A DNA stretch of 62,594 nt from Clostridia bacterium (GCA_900768075.1 CAAGBN010000079.1:1-62594); one strand, 5' to 3'; shown: positions 31,880 through 41,282, counted from the stretch's first letter. Numbers and translations are program-made. The notes: a model not told the origin generated them from the sequence alone.

Positions 31880-32374
31880 TTATTTCTTGTGGTATCTGAG
31901 GTGGCAGATGTCGTCGCCGTTTGCGATTGTCTTGGGAAGATCAAGCTCTGCACCGTATCTTTCACCGATGCCTCTGTCACCGCACATAGCGATATCGCAA
32001 AGCATAGCGATTTCTTCATCACTGCAACCTGCTTTCTGCCAAGCCTTTACAAGGGGGCAGTAGTGGAAGTGAATTTCAAGCTCATCATCTGTTGAGTTTT
32101 TGATATCCATTTCAAATACCCACTGAGCAGCCTTAGTGAAAAGAGTCTTGCGAAGACCGATAAGTGAATCTGTCTTGCCTTTTTCTACAAGGCCCTTACC
32201 CTGCATAAGACCGCAACGCTTTACAGCAGCTGAACCGAAATCTCTGGGGTCAAGACCACGCTTATTAGCTTCATCACAAAGGAGATAGAGCCATGTAGCT
32301 CTGTGCTCAAGCTGTTCACGAACTGCTACGATAAGGGGATTTTTAATTTTTGCCTCGTTTTTAACTTTACTCAT
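31880..32374 (-). CDS. L-2-amino-thiazoline-4-carboxylate hydrolase-like protein
   Basis: 164 residues, cytosolic. The C-terminal half matches the ATC-hydrolase family by pattern: HFHYCPLVKAWQKAG, MLCDIAMCGDRGI and a conserved Cys/His set. In Pseudomonas the enzyme opens a thiazoline on the way to L-cysteine; in Clostridia the many relatives have no tested role. GGAGG precedes the ATG at 32374; the frame is open for 14 codons more but without a site. It has its own terminator. Confidence 0.75.
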   Translation of the reverse strand: MSKVKNEAKIKNPLIVAVREQLEHRATWLYLLCDEANKRGLDPRDFGSAAVKRCGLMQGKGLVEKGKTDSLIGLRKTLFTKAAQWVFEMDIKNSTDDELEIHFHYCPLVKAWQKAGCSDEEIAMLCDIAMCGDRGIGERYGAELDLPKTIANGDDICHLRYHKK

Positions 32375-32460
32375 TTTAATTTCCTCCGTTTTTATAGAAA
32401 GATAAATAACATACAAATTATATCAAACTTATTTTGCTTTTGCAATAAGCTGTTAATAAA

Positions 32461-34092
32461 TTATTCTGAAAGTGTATATTTGAAATATGCTATGTCGCCT
32501 GTCAGGTTGAAATAAGTACCTGATACGCCTTTTGCAAGTCCGTAATAAATGCTGTCGGTATAAAGGGGTACGATGGCGGCAGAGTCGAGAAGATGTTTTT
32601 CAGCCTGATGGGTCTTTTTCACAGTAGCGTCAAGGGTGCCCTCGTATTTTATAGCTGACACAAGGCTGTCGAATTTCTTGTCTTTAAATGAAAGGATGTT
32701 TCCGCTGCTGCCACTTGTGAAAAGCTGAAGAGCGTGAAAGGCTGTATTGTCGCTGAAGCTCACAGGAGCAAATGCAAGCTGATAGTCACCCTTCTGCACC
32801 TTGCTGAGAAGGTCAGCTTCCTCAAAGGATTGCACGGATATTTCTAACTTGATGCCGAGTATTGACTGCCAGGACTGCATAAGCTTTCTGACGGTAGTTT
32901 CGTGCTCGGGAAGACAGATGACTTCTATTTTGCAGTTGGAAAGTCCGAGTGCTTTTACGCCAGCTTCAAACAGTGCAGACGGGTCGCTGTTTTTATATGA
33001 GGCAGCGGCAGGGGCGGAAGCTCTGTATTTTAAATTACCCACAGCCAAGGAAGAGGGGATAAGACCCTGCACATCGGGAGCACCTAAGTCTTCGGTGAGA
33101 ATGTTATAATCCAAGGATGCCGCCAGAGCACGGCGTATATTCTTATTTGAGGTTACTGAATCTGCACAGTTGAAGGCAAGACAGAAAATTCTGCTGTCAA
33201 AGGATGTTACTGCATAATTTTTCTTGTCTGCAATTTCAGCACTCTGCTGAGCGGTCAGGGGTGATACGGAATATACCTTTTCCTTGAGCTTATCAAGTCG
33301 GGTATCCTGCTCATTATTTATTGAGTAATAAACTGAACGGGGAAGCACATTTTCAGCTTCATAATAATAGTCGTTTTTACGTATGGATACGGAAACATCA
33401 TCAACCCAGTTGTTGATATAGAAAGGTCCGTTATATATAAGATACTTAACTGCAAGGCCGTATCTTCCGCCTGTTGCCTCAAAGAAAGTTTCGTTACAGG
33501 GCATACATCCGGGTTCTAAAAGCGTAAAGAGAAAATCAGGGTCAGGTCTTTGCAATGTGATTTTCAAGGTGTAATCATCAAGTGCCTTAATACCGAGATT
33601 TTTAGCTGACATTTTACCCTTGTTGACCTTTTCGGCATTTTTGATACAGTAGAGATTAGCGGCAACGGGAGATTTGGTCTCAGGCAGAAGAGCTCTCGTA
33701 AGACCGAAGACGAAATCCTGAGCCGTTACAGGTAAGGTATTTGTTTCTTTTGAACTCAGACCTATAAGGGGGCCTGCATATATGCTGACACGCCACTTGC
33801 AATCCTGTCTTAAGCGGAAGGTATAAGTAAGACCGTCGGGAGAAATGTTCCAGCTTTCGGCACAGGCGGGTACGATTTCACCTTGCTCATTGAGCTTGAC
33901 GAGACCCTCAAAGCAGTTGGCGATGATGTTTTTCGAGCCTTCATATGAGATAATCTGAGGGTCGAGATAACGGGGGTCCTTGTCTATAGGGAAAACTATG
34001 CCTGCATCGGAGCCTTTGATTTCACCGCAGGCTGTAAAAGTACCGAGAAGCAAAAAGGCACATAATATTATTGCAAGAGATTTTTTTAACAT
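32461..34092 (-). CDS. Oligopeptide ABC transporter binding lipoprotein (OppA-like)
   Basis: 543 residues. Lipobox GTFTAC (Cys ~22) anchors it outside the membrane. It has the SBP family 5 pattern: DPRYLDPQIISYE near the start, CFEGLVKLNEQGEIVP, SWNISPDGLTYTFRLR, and YNGPFYINNW. No permease or ATPase gene is adjacent, so it is an orphan binding protein. I chose ATG 34092 because TTAGGA is 9 bases upstream; the ATG at 34101 abuts the site. Likely substrate: short peptides. Confidence 0.9.
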   Translation of the reverse strand: MLKKSLAIILCAFLLLGTFTACGEIKGSDAGIVFPIDKDPRYLDPQIISYEGSKNIIANCFEGLVKLNEQGEIVPACAESWNISPDGLTYTFRLRQDCKWRVSIYAGPLIGLSSKETNTLPVTAQDFVFGLTRALLPETKSPVAANLYCIKNAEKVNKGKMSAKNLGIKALDDYTLKITLQRPDPDFLFTLLEPGCMPCNETFFEATGGRYGLAVKYLIYNGPFYINNWVDDVSVSIRKNDYYYEAENVLPRSVYYSINNEQDTRLDKLKEKVYSVSPLTAQQSAEIADKKNYAVTSFDSRIFCLAFNCADSVTSNKNIRRALAASLDYNILTEDLGAPDVQGLIPSSLAVGNLKYRASAPAAASYKNSDPSALFEAGVKALGLSNCKIEVICLPEHETTVRKLMQSWQSILGIKLEISVQSFEEADLLSKVQKGDYQLAFAPVSFSDNTAFHALQLFTSGSSGNILSFKDKKFDSLVSAIKYEGTLDATVKKTHQAEKHLLDSAAIVPLYTDSIYYGLAKGVSGTYFNLTGDIAYFKYTLSE

Positions 34093-34188
34093 ATTTTTCA
34101 TTCCTAACTTTATAATAAATGAGTTATATTTCTAATTTGAAATTAAAGTTATAGCTTTTATTGGTATAATATTCAAATAAATATATAA

Positions 34189-34246
34189 TGTAGCGTCGTC
34201 CCATGGACGACTTGTATACACAAGCAGGCGATGCGCCTGCACTACA
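34189..34246. repeat. TGTAG-type two-hairpin repeat, copy 1
   Basis: Outer TGTAG (34189-34193)/CTACA (34242-34246); hairpin 1 GTCGTCC (34195-34201)/GGACGAC (34205-34211); hairpin 2 GCAGGCG (34224-34230)/CGCCTGC (34234-34240). It lies just upstream of rmuC. Confidence 0.88.
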
Positions 34247-34264
34247 AATACAAGGAGAATAACT

Positions 34265-35575
34265 ATGAACTACATTTTAGATATAGCAATCATTATATTA
34301 CTTATTATATGCGTAGTGCTTCTGATTTTGGTGCTAAAAAAGAAAAATAATCAAGAATCTGACAGAGTTTTTGCTTCAGTGGAAAAACTCGGTGATAATG
34401 TTGCCCTGCTTAAAGAGCAATCTCAGCAGCAGAGCAATGCTCTCTATGGTGCTGTCAGAGATGAATTCAGCAAGTCAAGACTTGAAAATAACGCTCAGCA
34501 GAGTGAACAGAGAAAAGAACTCACAGCTCAGATGGGTGAAATGACAAAGAAAATCGAAAAGATGAACACCGATAACTATACCTTTAATCTTAAAATGTCG
34601 GAGATGATATCAAACAACCTTCTCGAAATGAGAAAGGGCAACGAAGAAAAGCTTGAGCAGATGCGTCTTACTGTTGATGAAAAGCTTAATGAAACTCTTA
34701 CAAAGCGTCTTGATACTTCATTCAAAACTGTAAGTGAACAGCTTGAAAATGTATATAAATCTCTCGGTGAAATGAAGATACTTTCAACGGGCGTAACTGA
34801 AAATGTAACATCCCTCAACAGAATTCTCACTAATGTAAAAGCGAGAGGTACCTGGGCAGAGGTGCAGCTGGAGGGCCTTCTTGATCAGACCATCCCCGGT
34901 ATGTTTGACAGAAACGTAATGACAAATCCTGCAAGTAAAAACATCGTTGAGTTTGCAGTTAAGATTCCCTCAGGCGACGATAAGAGTGCAATGACTTATC
35001 TTCCTATTGACTCAAAGTTCCCTGTGGAAAACTATATCAGACTCTGCGATGCGGCAGACAGAGGCGATGTTGCTGCTGCTGAAATGGAAAGAAAAGCTCT
35101 TGAGACTACAGTTATCAATCAGGCTAAGGAGATAAAGAAATATATCAACGAGCCTGCAACAACTCCCTTTGCAATTATGTATCTTGCAACTGAGGGTCTT
35201 TACAGTGAGATTATCTCTTCAAAAAATGCTGTAGCTGAAAGATGTCAGAGTGAATTCTCTGTTATGATTGCAGGTCCGAGCACAATAACAGCTCTTCTCA
35301 ACTCCCTTTCAGTTGGCTTCAGAGCTATGGCTATCAACGAAAAGGCCAAGGAAGTAAGAGTGGTGCTTGCAGCTGCAAAGGTGCAGTATGATAAATTCGG
35401 TGTGCTTCTCGATAAAGCAAGAAAGAAAATCACTGAAGCAGGTAAGAGCCTTGACGATGCTCAGTCGAGAAACAACATCATTCAGAAGAAGCTTAAGAGT
35501 GTGGAAGAAATTGACCGCACAAGTGCCGAAGAAATTTTAGGCATAGGCGATATGGCTGAGGATTTCGACGAATAA
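34265..35575 (+). CDS. rmuC: DNA recombination protein RmuC
   Basis: 436 residues. An N-terminal membrane segment (AIIILLIICVVLLILVL, ~8-24) is followed by a long coiled coil (~30-190) and the RmuC PD-(D/E)XK-like domain: ARGTWAEVQLEGLLDQTIP, YLPIDSKFPVENY, and PFAIMYLATEGLYSE. The E. coli relative limits inverted-repeat recombination; the family is a predicted nuclease. This is of note in a genome with so many palindromes. AAGGAG precedes the ATG. Confidence 0.93.
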   Translation: MNYILDIAIIILLIICVVLLILVLKKKNNQESDRVFASVEKLGDNVALLKEQSQQQSNALYGAVRDEFSKSRLENNAQQSEQRKELTAQMGEMTKKIEKMNTDNYTFNLKMSEMISNNLLEMRKGNEEKLEQMRLTVDEKLNETLTKRLDTSFKTVSEQLENVYKSLGEMKILSTGVTENVTSLNRILTNVKARGTWAEVQLEGLLDQTIPGMFDRNVMTNPASKNIVEFAVKIPSGDDKSAMTYLPIDSKFPVENYIRLCDAADRGDVAAAEMERKALETTVINQAKEIKKYINEPATTPFAIMYLATEGLYSEIISSKNAVAERCQSEFSVMIAGPSTITALLNSLSVGFRAMAINEKAKEVRVVLAAAKVQYDKFGVLLDKARKKITEAGKSLDDAQSRNNIIQKKLKSVEEIDRTSAEEILGIGDMAEDFDE

Positions 35576-35606
35576 TATAAACAGATTTTTAGTAAGAGGT
35601 GTGAAT

Positions 35607-36716
35607 ATGGCAGAGTATTTCAGATGCTATAAGGAAATCGACCTTGATACAATAGAAAAGAATTTTGATGCACTTAAAAGCCTGACCAGAGAGGGCGTTA
35701 AGGCTATGGCTGTAGTTAAGGCTGATGCTTACGGCCATGGTGCAGTGCAGGTTGCAGAAAAGCTTAAGGATAAGGCTGACTTTTTCGCTGTTGCAACGGC
35801 GAGAGAGGGTGTAGAGCTTCGTGAAAACGGTATAGAAAATCCTATACTTGTGCTTTCCTACTGTGCTCCTGCCGAGTATGACCTTATTTTAAAATACGGC
35901 ATTACACCTACAATCAGCAGTGCTTCTGATGCTCGCATTCTCAGCGGTAAGGCTATGGGTCTTGGTATAACCTGTAAGATTCATATTGCTGTTGATACGG
36001 GTATGAGCCGTATCGGTGTCAGCGACAACGAAAACGGTATTGCTCAGGTTAAAGAGATTGCTAAAATGCAGGGTCTTACTATAGAGGGTATTTTCAGCCA
36101 CTTTGCAAAGGCTGACTATGAAGATAAGACTTCTGCTGACAGACAGACAAACAGATTCGAGGCTTTCGTAAATAAGCTTGAGGCTGAAGGTGTAGTGATA
36201 CCCATAAAGCATATCTGCAACAGTGCAGGTCTTATTGAATTTGATGTTCAGCACTATGACCTTGTGAGAATGGGCATTGCTCTTTACGGTATGTACCCCT
36301 CGGAAGAGGTGCAGAAATCAAGGGTTAAGCTGACACCTGCTATGAAGGTTGTGGCTCACGTTATTCATACAAAAGAGATTGACGAGGGTACACCCGTCAG
36401 CTACGGTGAAAGCTATGTTGCCACAGAGAAGAGAAGAATTGCAACTGTATCTATCGGTTATGCTGACGGCTACAACCGAAGCTTTTCGGGTACAGGCTAT
36501 GTGATGATCTGTGGCAAGAAGGCGCCTGTTATCGGCAGGGTATGTATGGATCTTGTGGTGGTTGATGTCACAGACATTCCCGAGGTTAAAATAGGTATGC
36601 CTGCGACTATTCTCGGTGACGGTATCACGGCTGAGGATTTAGGCAGAATGTGCGGCAGCTTCAATTATGAGGTTGTTTGCAACTTCGCAAAGCGAGTAAC
36701 GGCAGTGTATAAATAA
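35607..36716 (+). CDS. alr: Alanine racemase
   Basis: 369 residues. PLP enzyme that makes D-alanine for the cell wall. PLP lysine in AVVKADAYGHGA (Lys ~38); catalytic tyrosine in the C-terminal domain region SIGYADGYNR; VCMDLVVVDVTD is the conserved metal/active-site block. The ATG at 35607 has AGAGG 7 bases upstream; the in-frame GTG at 35601 is too close. It starts 31 bases after rmuC. Confidence 0.96.
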   Translation: MAEYFRCYKEIDLDTIEKNFDALKSLTREGVKAMAVVKADAYGHGAVQVAEKLKDKADFFAVATAREGVELRENGIENPILVLSYCAPAEYDLILKYGITPTISSASDARILSGKAMGLGITCKIHIAVDTGMSRIGVSDNENGIAQVKEIAKMQGLTIEGIFSHFAKADYEDKTSADRQTNRFEAFVNKLEAEGVVIPIKHICNSAGLIEFDVQHYDLVRMGIALYGMYPSEEVQKSRVKLTPAMKVVAHVIHTKEIDEGTPVSYGESYVATEKRRIATVSIGYADGYNRSFSGTGYVMICGKKAPVIGRVCMDLVVVDVTDIPEVKIGMPATILGDGITAEDLGRMCGSFNYEVVCNFAKRVTAVYK

Positions 36717-36724
36717 AGGAAAAT

Positions 36725-36783
36725 CATCGCGTTTTTGATTCTTTTTGGGCGATAGCAAAAAGAATGCCCGCACGGCGAGTGCA
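36725..36783 (+). repeat. GGCGA-loop two-hairpin 3' element, copy 5
   Basis: Starts 8 bases after the alr stop. Stem 1 ATTCTTTTT (36738-36746)/AAAAAGAAT (36757-36765); stem 2 GCAC (36770-36773)/GTGC (36779-36782) around GGCGA. Confidence 0.9.
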
Positions 36784-36799
36784 AGAAAATTATAAATTG

Positions 36800-36829
36800 T
36801 AGGGGCGACCAATGGTCGTCCTTTTTTTT
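36800..36829 (+). terminator. GGGGCGACC repeat acting as terminator of alr
   Basis: GGGCGACC (36803-36810) pairs with GGTCGTCC (36814-36821) around AAT, followed by eight T. The same repeat-terminator occurs at 45350-45378 and, inverted, at 46596-46620. Confidence 0.88.
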
Positions 36830-36896
36830 ATGGGACGCGGGGGAGAGACTCGAGTCTCTTTTGTTTTGCGACCACCTGATATAGTAAGATACTTGC

Positions 36897-38195
36897 TTAT
36901 ATCGATTTGCCTTTTTGTGCGGGATTTTCTATGACGTTGCCTTTTTCGTCAAATCTTGATCCATGACACGGACAGTCCCAACTGTGCTCGTGTTTGTTAT
37001 ATTTCAAGGCGCAACCCAGATGTGTACACCTTTTGGGAAAGGGAGTAATGAGATTTATTGCGCTTTCTGCTGTGTTGATAAAAAGCTGTGGCTTTATAAT
37101 GGTTCTCGAGGGTGAGAATATCTCAGCATATTGGTTGTCAATGCCGCAGATAATATCTCTCAGGAGTGTTGCACCCACCAAGGCACCTGTCATTCCCCAT
37201 TTATTGAAGCCGGTGGCCGTGTACCAGTCAGCTGTGGCTTTGCTGTAATGACCTATATACGGTATAGAGTCGAGGCTCATACAGTCCTGAGCTGCCCAAT
37301 GATATTTCTCTTTAAGGTTTGGATAATATTCTTTAGCAAAAGCGCGCAAGGGTTCATAGGCACCGCTTTTTTTACCCGTACGGTGATTGCTTCCGCCTAT
37401 GAAAAGCAAATCCTTGTAATTTCTGAAAGAAAGGCCTTTGTCACTTTCATCTATAAACATTCCGTTGATATCAGGGGCGTTTTCAAGGGCTATAACATAG
37501 CTTCGGCTCTGATAAAGCTTCATAAAATACAGTCCGTGACTATCGATAAAAGGGAAGTGAGTGGCAAAAACAATGCTGTCGGCTGTAATTTTATGGGTGT
37601 CTGTATAAGCCGTGTTGCCGTCGACCTTTTTTATGAAAGTATTTTCGTAAATATTCAGGTCTTCAGCTATGGAATAGAGAAATTTGAGTGGGTTGAACTG
37701 AACTTGATTTTCACAATAAACAGCACCAAGGGTTTTTATCGGCAGCGGTACGCAATCGGTATAGCCCATAGGTATGCCCAACTTGTTGGTGGCGTCAAGC
37801 TCTTTTTTCAGCTTGTTTTTATCTTTTACCGAGTAAACATAGTTGGTTTTTGTCTCGAAGTCGCAGTCGATATTTTTGCATAGCTTCCTGTAAAGCTCTA
37901 AGGCATCATTATTAGCCTGATAGTAAGCTTTGGCTTTGTGTTCGCCGACACTTTTCAGGAGCTTATCATATATCAGTGAGTGCTGAAAGGTTATTTTTGC
38001 TGTTGTATTGCCGGTTGTGCGGCAACAGATTTTGTCTTTTTCTGCAATAATGCAGGGTATTCCCTGACGGTGAAAAAGATATGCAGTCAGAAGACCTGTT
38101 ATACCGCCGCCGATAATAAGGACACCTGTGTGTTTGTTTTCAGTGAGTGTGGGAAATGAGGGTGCGGTGGTCGTATTTTTCCAGACAGAGAGCAT
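36897..38195 (-). CDS. FAD-dependent oxidoreductase with C-terminal Rieske domain
   Basis: 432 residues. N-terminal DAO-type FAD fold: VLIIGGGITGLLTAY with the GxGxxG loop and the EKD Glu for the ribose. The C-terminal ~60 residues are a Rieske 2Fe-2S domain: CTHLGC and CPCHGSRFD give the Cys-x-His...Cys-x-x-His ligands. Such two-domain proteins are known in Firmicutes but the substrate is unknown. The protein is soluble and the ribosome site GGAGG precedes the ATG. It is a single-gene unit, convergent with alr. Confidence 0.9.
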   Translation of the reverse strand: MLSVWKNTTTAPSFPTLTENKHTGVLIIGGGITGLLTAYLFHRQGIPCIIAEKDKICCRTTGNTTAKITFQHSLIYDKLLKSVGEHKAKAYYQANNDALELYRKLCKNIDCDFETKTNYVYSVKDKNKLKKELDATNKLGIPMGYTDCVPLPIKTLGAVYCENQVQFNPLKFLYSIAEDLNIYENTFIKKVDGNTAYTDTHKITADSIVFATHFPFIDSHGLYFMKLYQSRSYVIALENAPDINGMFIDESDKGLSFRNYKDLLFIGGSNHRTGKKSGAYEPLRAFAKEYYPNLKEKYHWAAQDCMSLDSIPYIGHYSKATADWYTATGFNKWGMTGALVGATLLRDIICGIDNQYAEIFSPSRTIIKPQLFINTAESAINLITPFPKRCTHLGCALKYNKHEHSWDCPCHGSRFDEKGNVIENPAQKGKSI

Positions 38196-38350
38196 AGTTG
38201 TTCCTCCTTTTTTTGCTAGTTTGGGGTAGGATCTTTATTGTTATGCGCAATAGCCTTAAATAATTGGCGGAGCAGGAGCTGAATTTTTGCAGAAACTTTA
38301 ACGCGTACCAAAAAACTTTGTGAACTAATTAAAAAGTTTTTGCCTAACTA

Positions 38351-38379
38351 TTTACTTTTATAAAGCCTTGTGCTATAAT
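38351..38379 (+). promoter_or_regulatory. SigA-type promoter of rpsO
   Basis: TTTACT (38351-38356), 17-base spacer, TATAAT (38374-38379). It leaves a leader of about 105 bases. Confidence 0.7.
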
Positions 38380-38385
38380 ACCTAA

Positions 38386-38490
38386 GCATTGTGCCGTTTC
38401 TCGGTTTGCGGGTTTTGCTCAGAACGAGCGTTTCACCAGCCGTATACTGGGGGCGAGCATGCAAATAATATTTTTATGAGGTGAAATGTC
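38386..38490 (+). promoter_or_regulatory. Probable S15 autoregulatory leader
   Basis: The untranslated leader contains hairpins GCTC-AGAAC-GAGC (38417-38429) and CCAG...CTGG (38437-38451), then GGGGCGAGC near the ribosome site. Firmicute rpsO leaders fold to mimic the S15 site on 16S rRNA; I infer that here from position, not from a confirmed match. Confidence 0.4.
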
Positions 38491-38757
38491 ATGATGACAA
38501 AAGAACAGAAAACCGCAATTATCGCTGAGTACGCTACTCACGAAGGTGACACAGGTTCACCTGAAGTACAGATCGCTCTTCTTACTTTCAGAATCAAGAA
38601 CCTTACAGAGCACCTTAAGGACAACAAGAAGGATCACCACTCACGTCGTGGTCTCCACATGATGGTTGGTCAGAGAAGAAACCTTCTCGCTTACCTTCAG
38701 AAGAACGATATCGAAAGATATCGTGCTATCATTGCAAGACTTGGTATCCGTAAGTAA
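38491..38757 (+). CDS. rpsO: 30S ribosomal protein S15
   Basis: 88 residues, primary 16S-binding protein of the platform. Complete family pattern: TKEQKTAIIAEYATHEGDTGSPE, quoted in part as HEGDTGSPEVQIALL, then HSRRGLHMMVGQRR and the C-terminal ARLGIRK. GAGGTG precedes the ATG. It is followed by a terminator, and then, as in many bacteria, by pnp. Confidence 0.98.
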   Translation: MMTKEQKTAIIAEYATHEGDTGSPEVQIALLTFRIKNLTEHLKDNKKDHHSRRGLHMMVGQRRNLLAYLQKNDIERYRAIIARLGIRK

Positions 38758-38769
38758 TTGCACCCTTTT

Positions 38770-38804
38770 CGGCAGACATGAAATACTCGTGTCTGCCGTT
38801 TTTT
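38770..38804 (+). terminator. Terminator of rpsO
   Basis: CGGCAGACA (38770-38778) pairs with TGTCTGCCG (38790-38798), then T6. A further small palindrome AGGAAAGAAC/GTTCTTTCCT follows at 38805-38827. Confidence 0.92.
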
Positions 38805-38848
38805 AGGAAAGAACATTGTTCTTTCCTGAAAAACAAAATGCAGTATGA

Positions 38849-38968
38849 CTCCCTCAGTCAGCAAGCTGACAGCTCCCTCGGGGAGGGAGCCAAGAGAAAA
38901 ACTATCTTACTGCATTTATTCTTGCCTCCCTCGTGAGGGAGGTGACACACGTAGTGTGACGGAGGGAG
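38849..38968. repeat. CTCCCTC-type compound palindrome, copy 1
   Basis: Outer CTCCCTC (38849-38855)/GAGGGAG (38962-38968). Inside: GTCAGC/GCTGAC, GCTCCCTC/GAGGGAGC, GCCTCCCTC/GAGGGAGG and CACAC/GTGTG hairpins in order. The spacer between the two halves is AT-rich. It fills most of the rpsO-pnp spacer; the remaining ~125 bases before pnp contain GCAGGG/CCCTGC (39030-39057) as a leader hairpin. Confidence 0.85.
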
Positions 38969-39098
38969 TAAACAAAATCGTTACGGGGTAAACAATTTGG
39001 TTTTAGCACTAAATTGAGCCTTGTGATTGCAGGGTTGAGTTTAATGCTAAATCCCTGCCTCGTACCGAAAAAATATATTAAAAGTGAGGTAGAAAATT

Positions 39099-41282
39099 AT
39101 GTTCCCTGAATTCAGAAAATTCGAAACTACTCTTGCAGGCAGACCTCTCGTTGTTGAAACAGGTAAAATGGCCGGTCTTGCAGGTGGCTCATGTCTTATC
39201 AGATATGGCGAAACAGAAGTTCTTTGTACAGCTACTATGGCTGCAAAACCCAGAGAAGGCGTTGACTTCTTCCCTCTCTCAGTTGACTTCGAAGAAAAGC
39301 TCTACTCAGTTGGCCGTATCCCCGGCTCATTCCAGAGAAGAGAAGGTAAAGCTTCAGAAAAGGCTACTCTTTCATCACGTGTTATCGACAGACCTATCCG
39401 TCCTCTTTTCCCCAAGGATATGAGAAACGATGTAGGCGTTGTTGCTACAGTTATGTCAGTTGATCAGGATTGCCTTCCTGAAATCACAGCTATGATCGGT
39501 GTATCAGTAGCTATCTCAATTTCAGAAATCCCCTGGGACGGCCCCATCAGTGGCGTTTCAGTTGGTCTTGTAGACGGCAAGTTTGTTATCAACCCTACAG
39601 AAGCAGAAAGAGCTAAGTCAGAAATGGCTGTAACTGTTGCTTCAACTGCTGACCTCGTTGCTATGATCGAAGCAGGTGCTAACGAAGTTGACAACGAAAC
39701 AATGTACGACGGTATTATGTATGCTCACAAGGTTAACCAGGAAATCGTTGAATTCATCAAGGGTATCCAGGCTGAAATCGGCAAGGAAAAGGTTCCCTTC
39801 GAGTCACAGGATCCCGCTGCTGAAATGTTCGAAGCTATCAAGGAATTTGCTATTGATGATGTTAAGTTCGCTCTTGACACAGACGATAAGAGAATCCGTG
39901 ACGAAAGACTCAAGCCCGTATACGAAAAGGTACACGAGAGATTTGACGAAGAATATGCTGAATGCATCGAAAAGATCGACGAATGCATGTACAAGCTTCA
40001 GAAGTTTGTTGTAAGACGTTGGCTCCTTGACGAAGGCAAGCGTGTTGACGGCAGAGGCATCAACGATATGCGTCCTCTCGATGCTCAGGTTGACCTTCTG
40101 TCCCGTGTACACGGCTCAGGTATGTTCACAAGAGGTCAGACTCAGGTACTCACAGTTACAACACTTGGTCCCATGAGCGACGCTCAGCTTCTTGATGGTC
40201 TCGATAACGAAACAGAGAAGAGATATATGCACCACTACAACTTCCCCTCATATTCAGTTGGTGAAACAAAGCCCTCAAGAGGTCCCGGCAGACGTGAAAT
40301 CGGTCACGGTGCACTTGCTGAAAGAGCTCTTGTACCCGTTATCCCCAGCGTTGAGGAATTCCCCTATACAATCAGACTCGTTTCAGAAGTTCTTTCTTCA
40401 AATGGTTCAACATCACAGGCTTCAATCTGTGGTTCAACTCTTTCACTTATGGCAGCAGGTGTACCCATCAAGGCTCCCGTTGCAGGTATCTCATGCGGTC
40501 TTATCTCAGAAGGCGACCGTTTCATGACTATGGTTGATATTCAGGGTCTCGAAGACTTCTTCGGCGATATGGACTTCAAGGTAGCAGGTACAAAGAAGGG
40601 TATCACAGCTATTCAGATGGACCTCAAGGTTCACGGCCTTACACCTGAAATCATCAAGGAAGCATTCGAGAAGACATACGAAGCAAGATGCAAGATTCTT
40701 GACGAGGTTATGATTCCCTGTATCGCAGAGCCCAGAGCAGAGCTCAGCAAGTACGCACCCAAGATGCTCACAACTAAGATCGATCCCGAAAAGATCGGTG
40801 ATGTTATCGGTAAGCAGGGTAAGGTTATCCAGAAGATCTGTGCTGAATGTGAATGTAAGGTTGACGTCAGCGAAGACGGTTCAGTATTTGTTTCAGCTAT
40901 TGATATTGACAATGCAAGACGTGCTATCACAATCATCGAAACAATCGCTAACGATCCCGAGGTTGGTTCAATCTTCCGTGGCGTAGTTACACGTCTTATG
41001 ACATTCGGTGCATTTGTAGAAATCGCTCCCGGTAAAGAGGGTCTCGTACACATCAGCAAGCTTGATGTTAAGAGAACAGAAAAAGTTGAGGATTGCGTAA
41101 ACGTAGGTGACGAAGTAATCGTTAAGGTTATGGAAATCGACGATCAGGGCAGAATCAACCTTTCAAGAAGAGATGCACTTATCGAAATCGAAGGTCTCAC
41201 ACCCGAAGATGACGGTGAAGAAGCTCCCAGAAGACCCAGAGGCGGCAGACCCGGCGGCGACAGAAGAAGAAACAACAGATAA
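39099..41282 (+). CDS. pnp: Polyribonucleotide nucleotidyltransferase (PNPase)
   Basis: 727 residues; trimeric 3'-5' phosphorolytic exoribonuclease of the degradosome. Two RNase PH domains (first ~10-145, second ~315-545 with GRREIGHGALAERAL), an alpha-helical linker, then KH (IGDVIGKQGKVIQKI) and S1 (GSIFRGVVTRLMTFGAFVEI) domains. The C-terminus is a short Arg/Gly-rich tail (RRPRGGRPGGDRRRNNR), typical of RNA-binding extensions. GAGGTAG precedes the ATG. Codons are strongly biased, fitting high expression. Confidence 0.98.
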   Translation: MFPEFRKFETTLAGRPLVVETGKMAGLAGGSCLIRYGETEVLCTATMAAKPREGVDFFPLSVDFEEKLYSVGRIPGSFQRREGKASEKATLSSRVIDRPIRPLFPKDMRNDVGVVATVMSVDQDCLPEITAMIGVSVAISISEIPWDGPISGVSVGLVDGKFVINPTEAERAKSEMAVTVASTADLVAMIEAGANEVDNETMYDGIMYAHKVNQEIVEFIKGIQAEIGKEKVPFESQDPAAEMFEAIKEFAIDDVKFALDTDDKRIRDERLKPVYEKVHERFDEEYAECIEKIDECMYKLQKFVVRRWLLDEGKRVDGRGINDMRPLDAQVDLLSRVHGSGMFTRGQTQVLTVTTLGPMSDAQLLDGLDNETEKRYMHHYNFPSYSVGETKPSRGPGRREIGHGALAERALVPVIPSVEEFPYTIRLVSEVLSSNGSTSQASICGSTLSLMAAGVPIKAPVAGISCGLISEGDRFMTMVDIQGLEDFFGDMDFKVAGTKKGITAIQMDLKVHGLTPEIIKEAFEKTYEARCKILDEVMIPCIAEPRAELSKYAPKMLTTKIDPEKIGDVIGKQGKVIQKICAECECKVDVSEDGSVFVSAIDIDNARRAITIIETIANDPEVGSIFRGVVTRLMTFGAFVEIAPGKEGLVHISKLDVKRTEKVEDCVNVGDEVIVKVMEIDDQGRINLSRRDALIEIEGLTPEDDGEEAPRRPRGGRPGGDRRRNNR

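Noticed and set aside
34093..34101. Upstream ATG of the OppA-like gene
   Set aside because: The only Shine-Dalgarno-like TTAGGA directly touches this ATG, so the next one, 9 bases on, is preferred.
37131..37883. 250-codon frame antisense to the Rieske oxidoreductase
   Set aside because: It has no ribosome site or family match, and mirrors the third-position bias of the real gene on the other strand.
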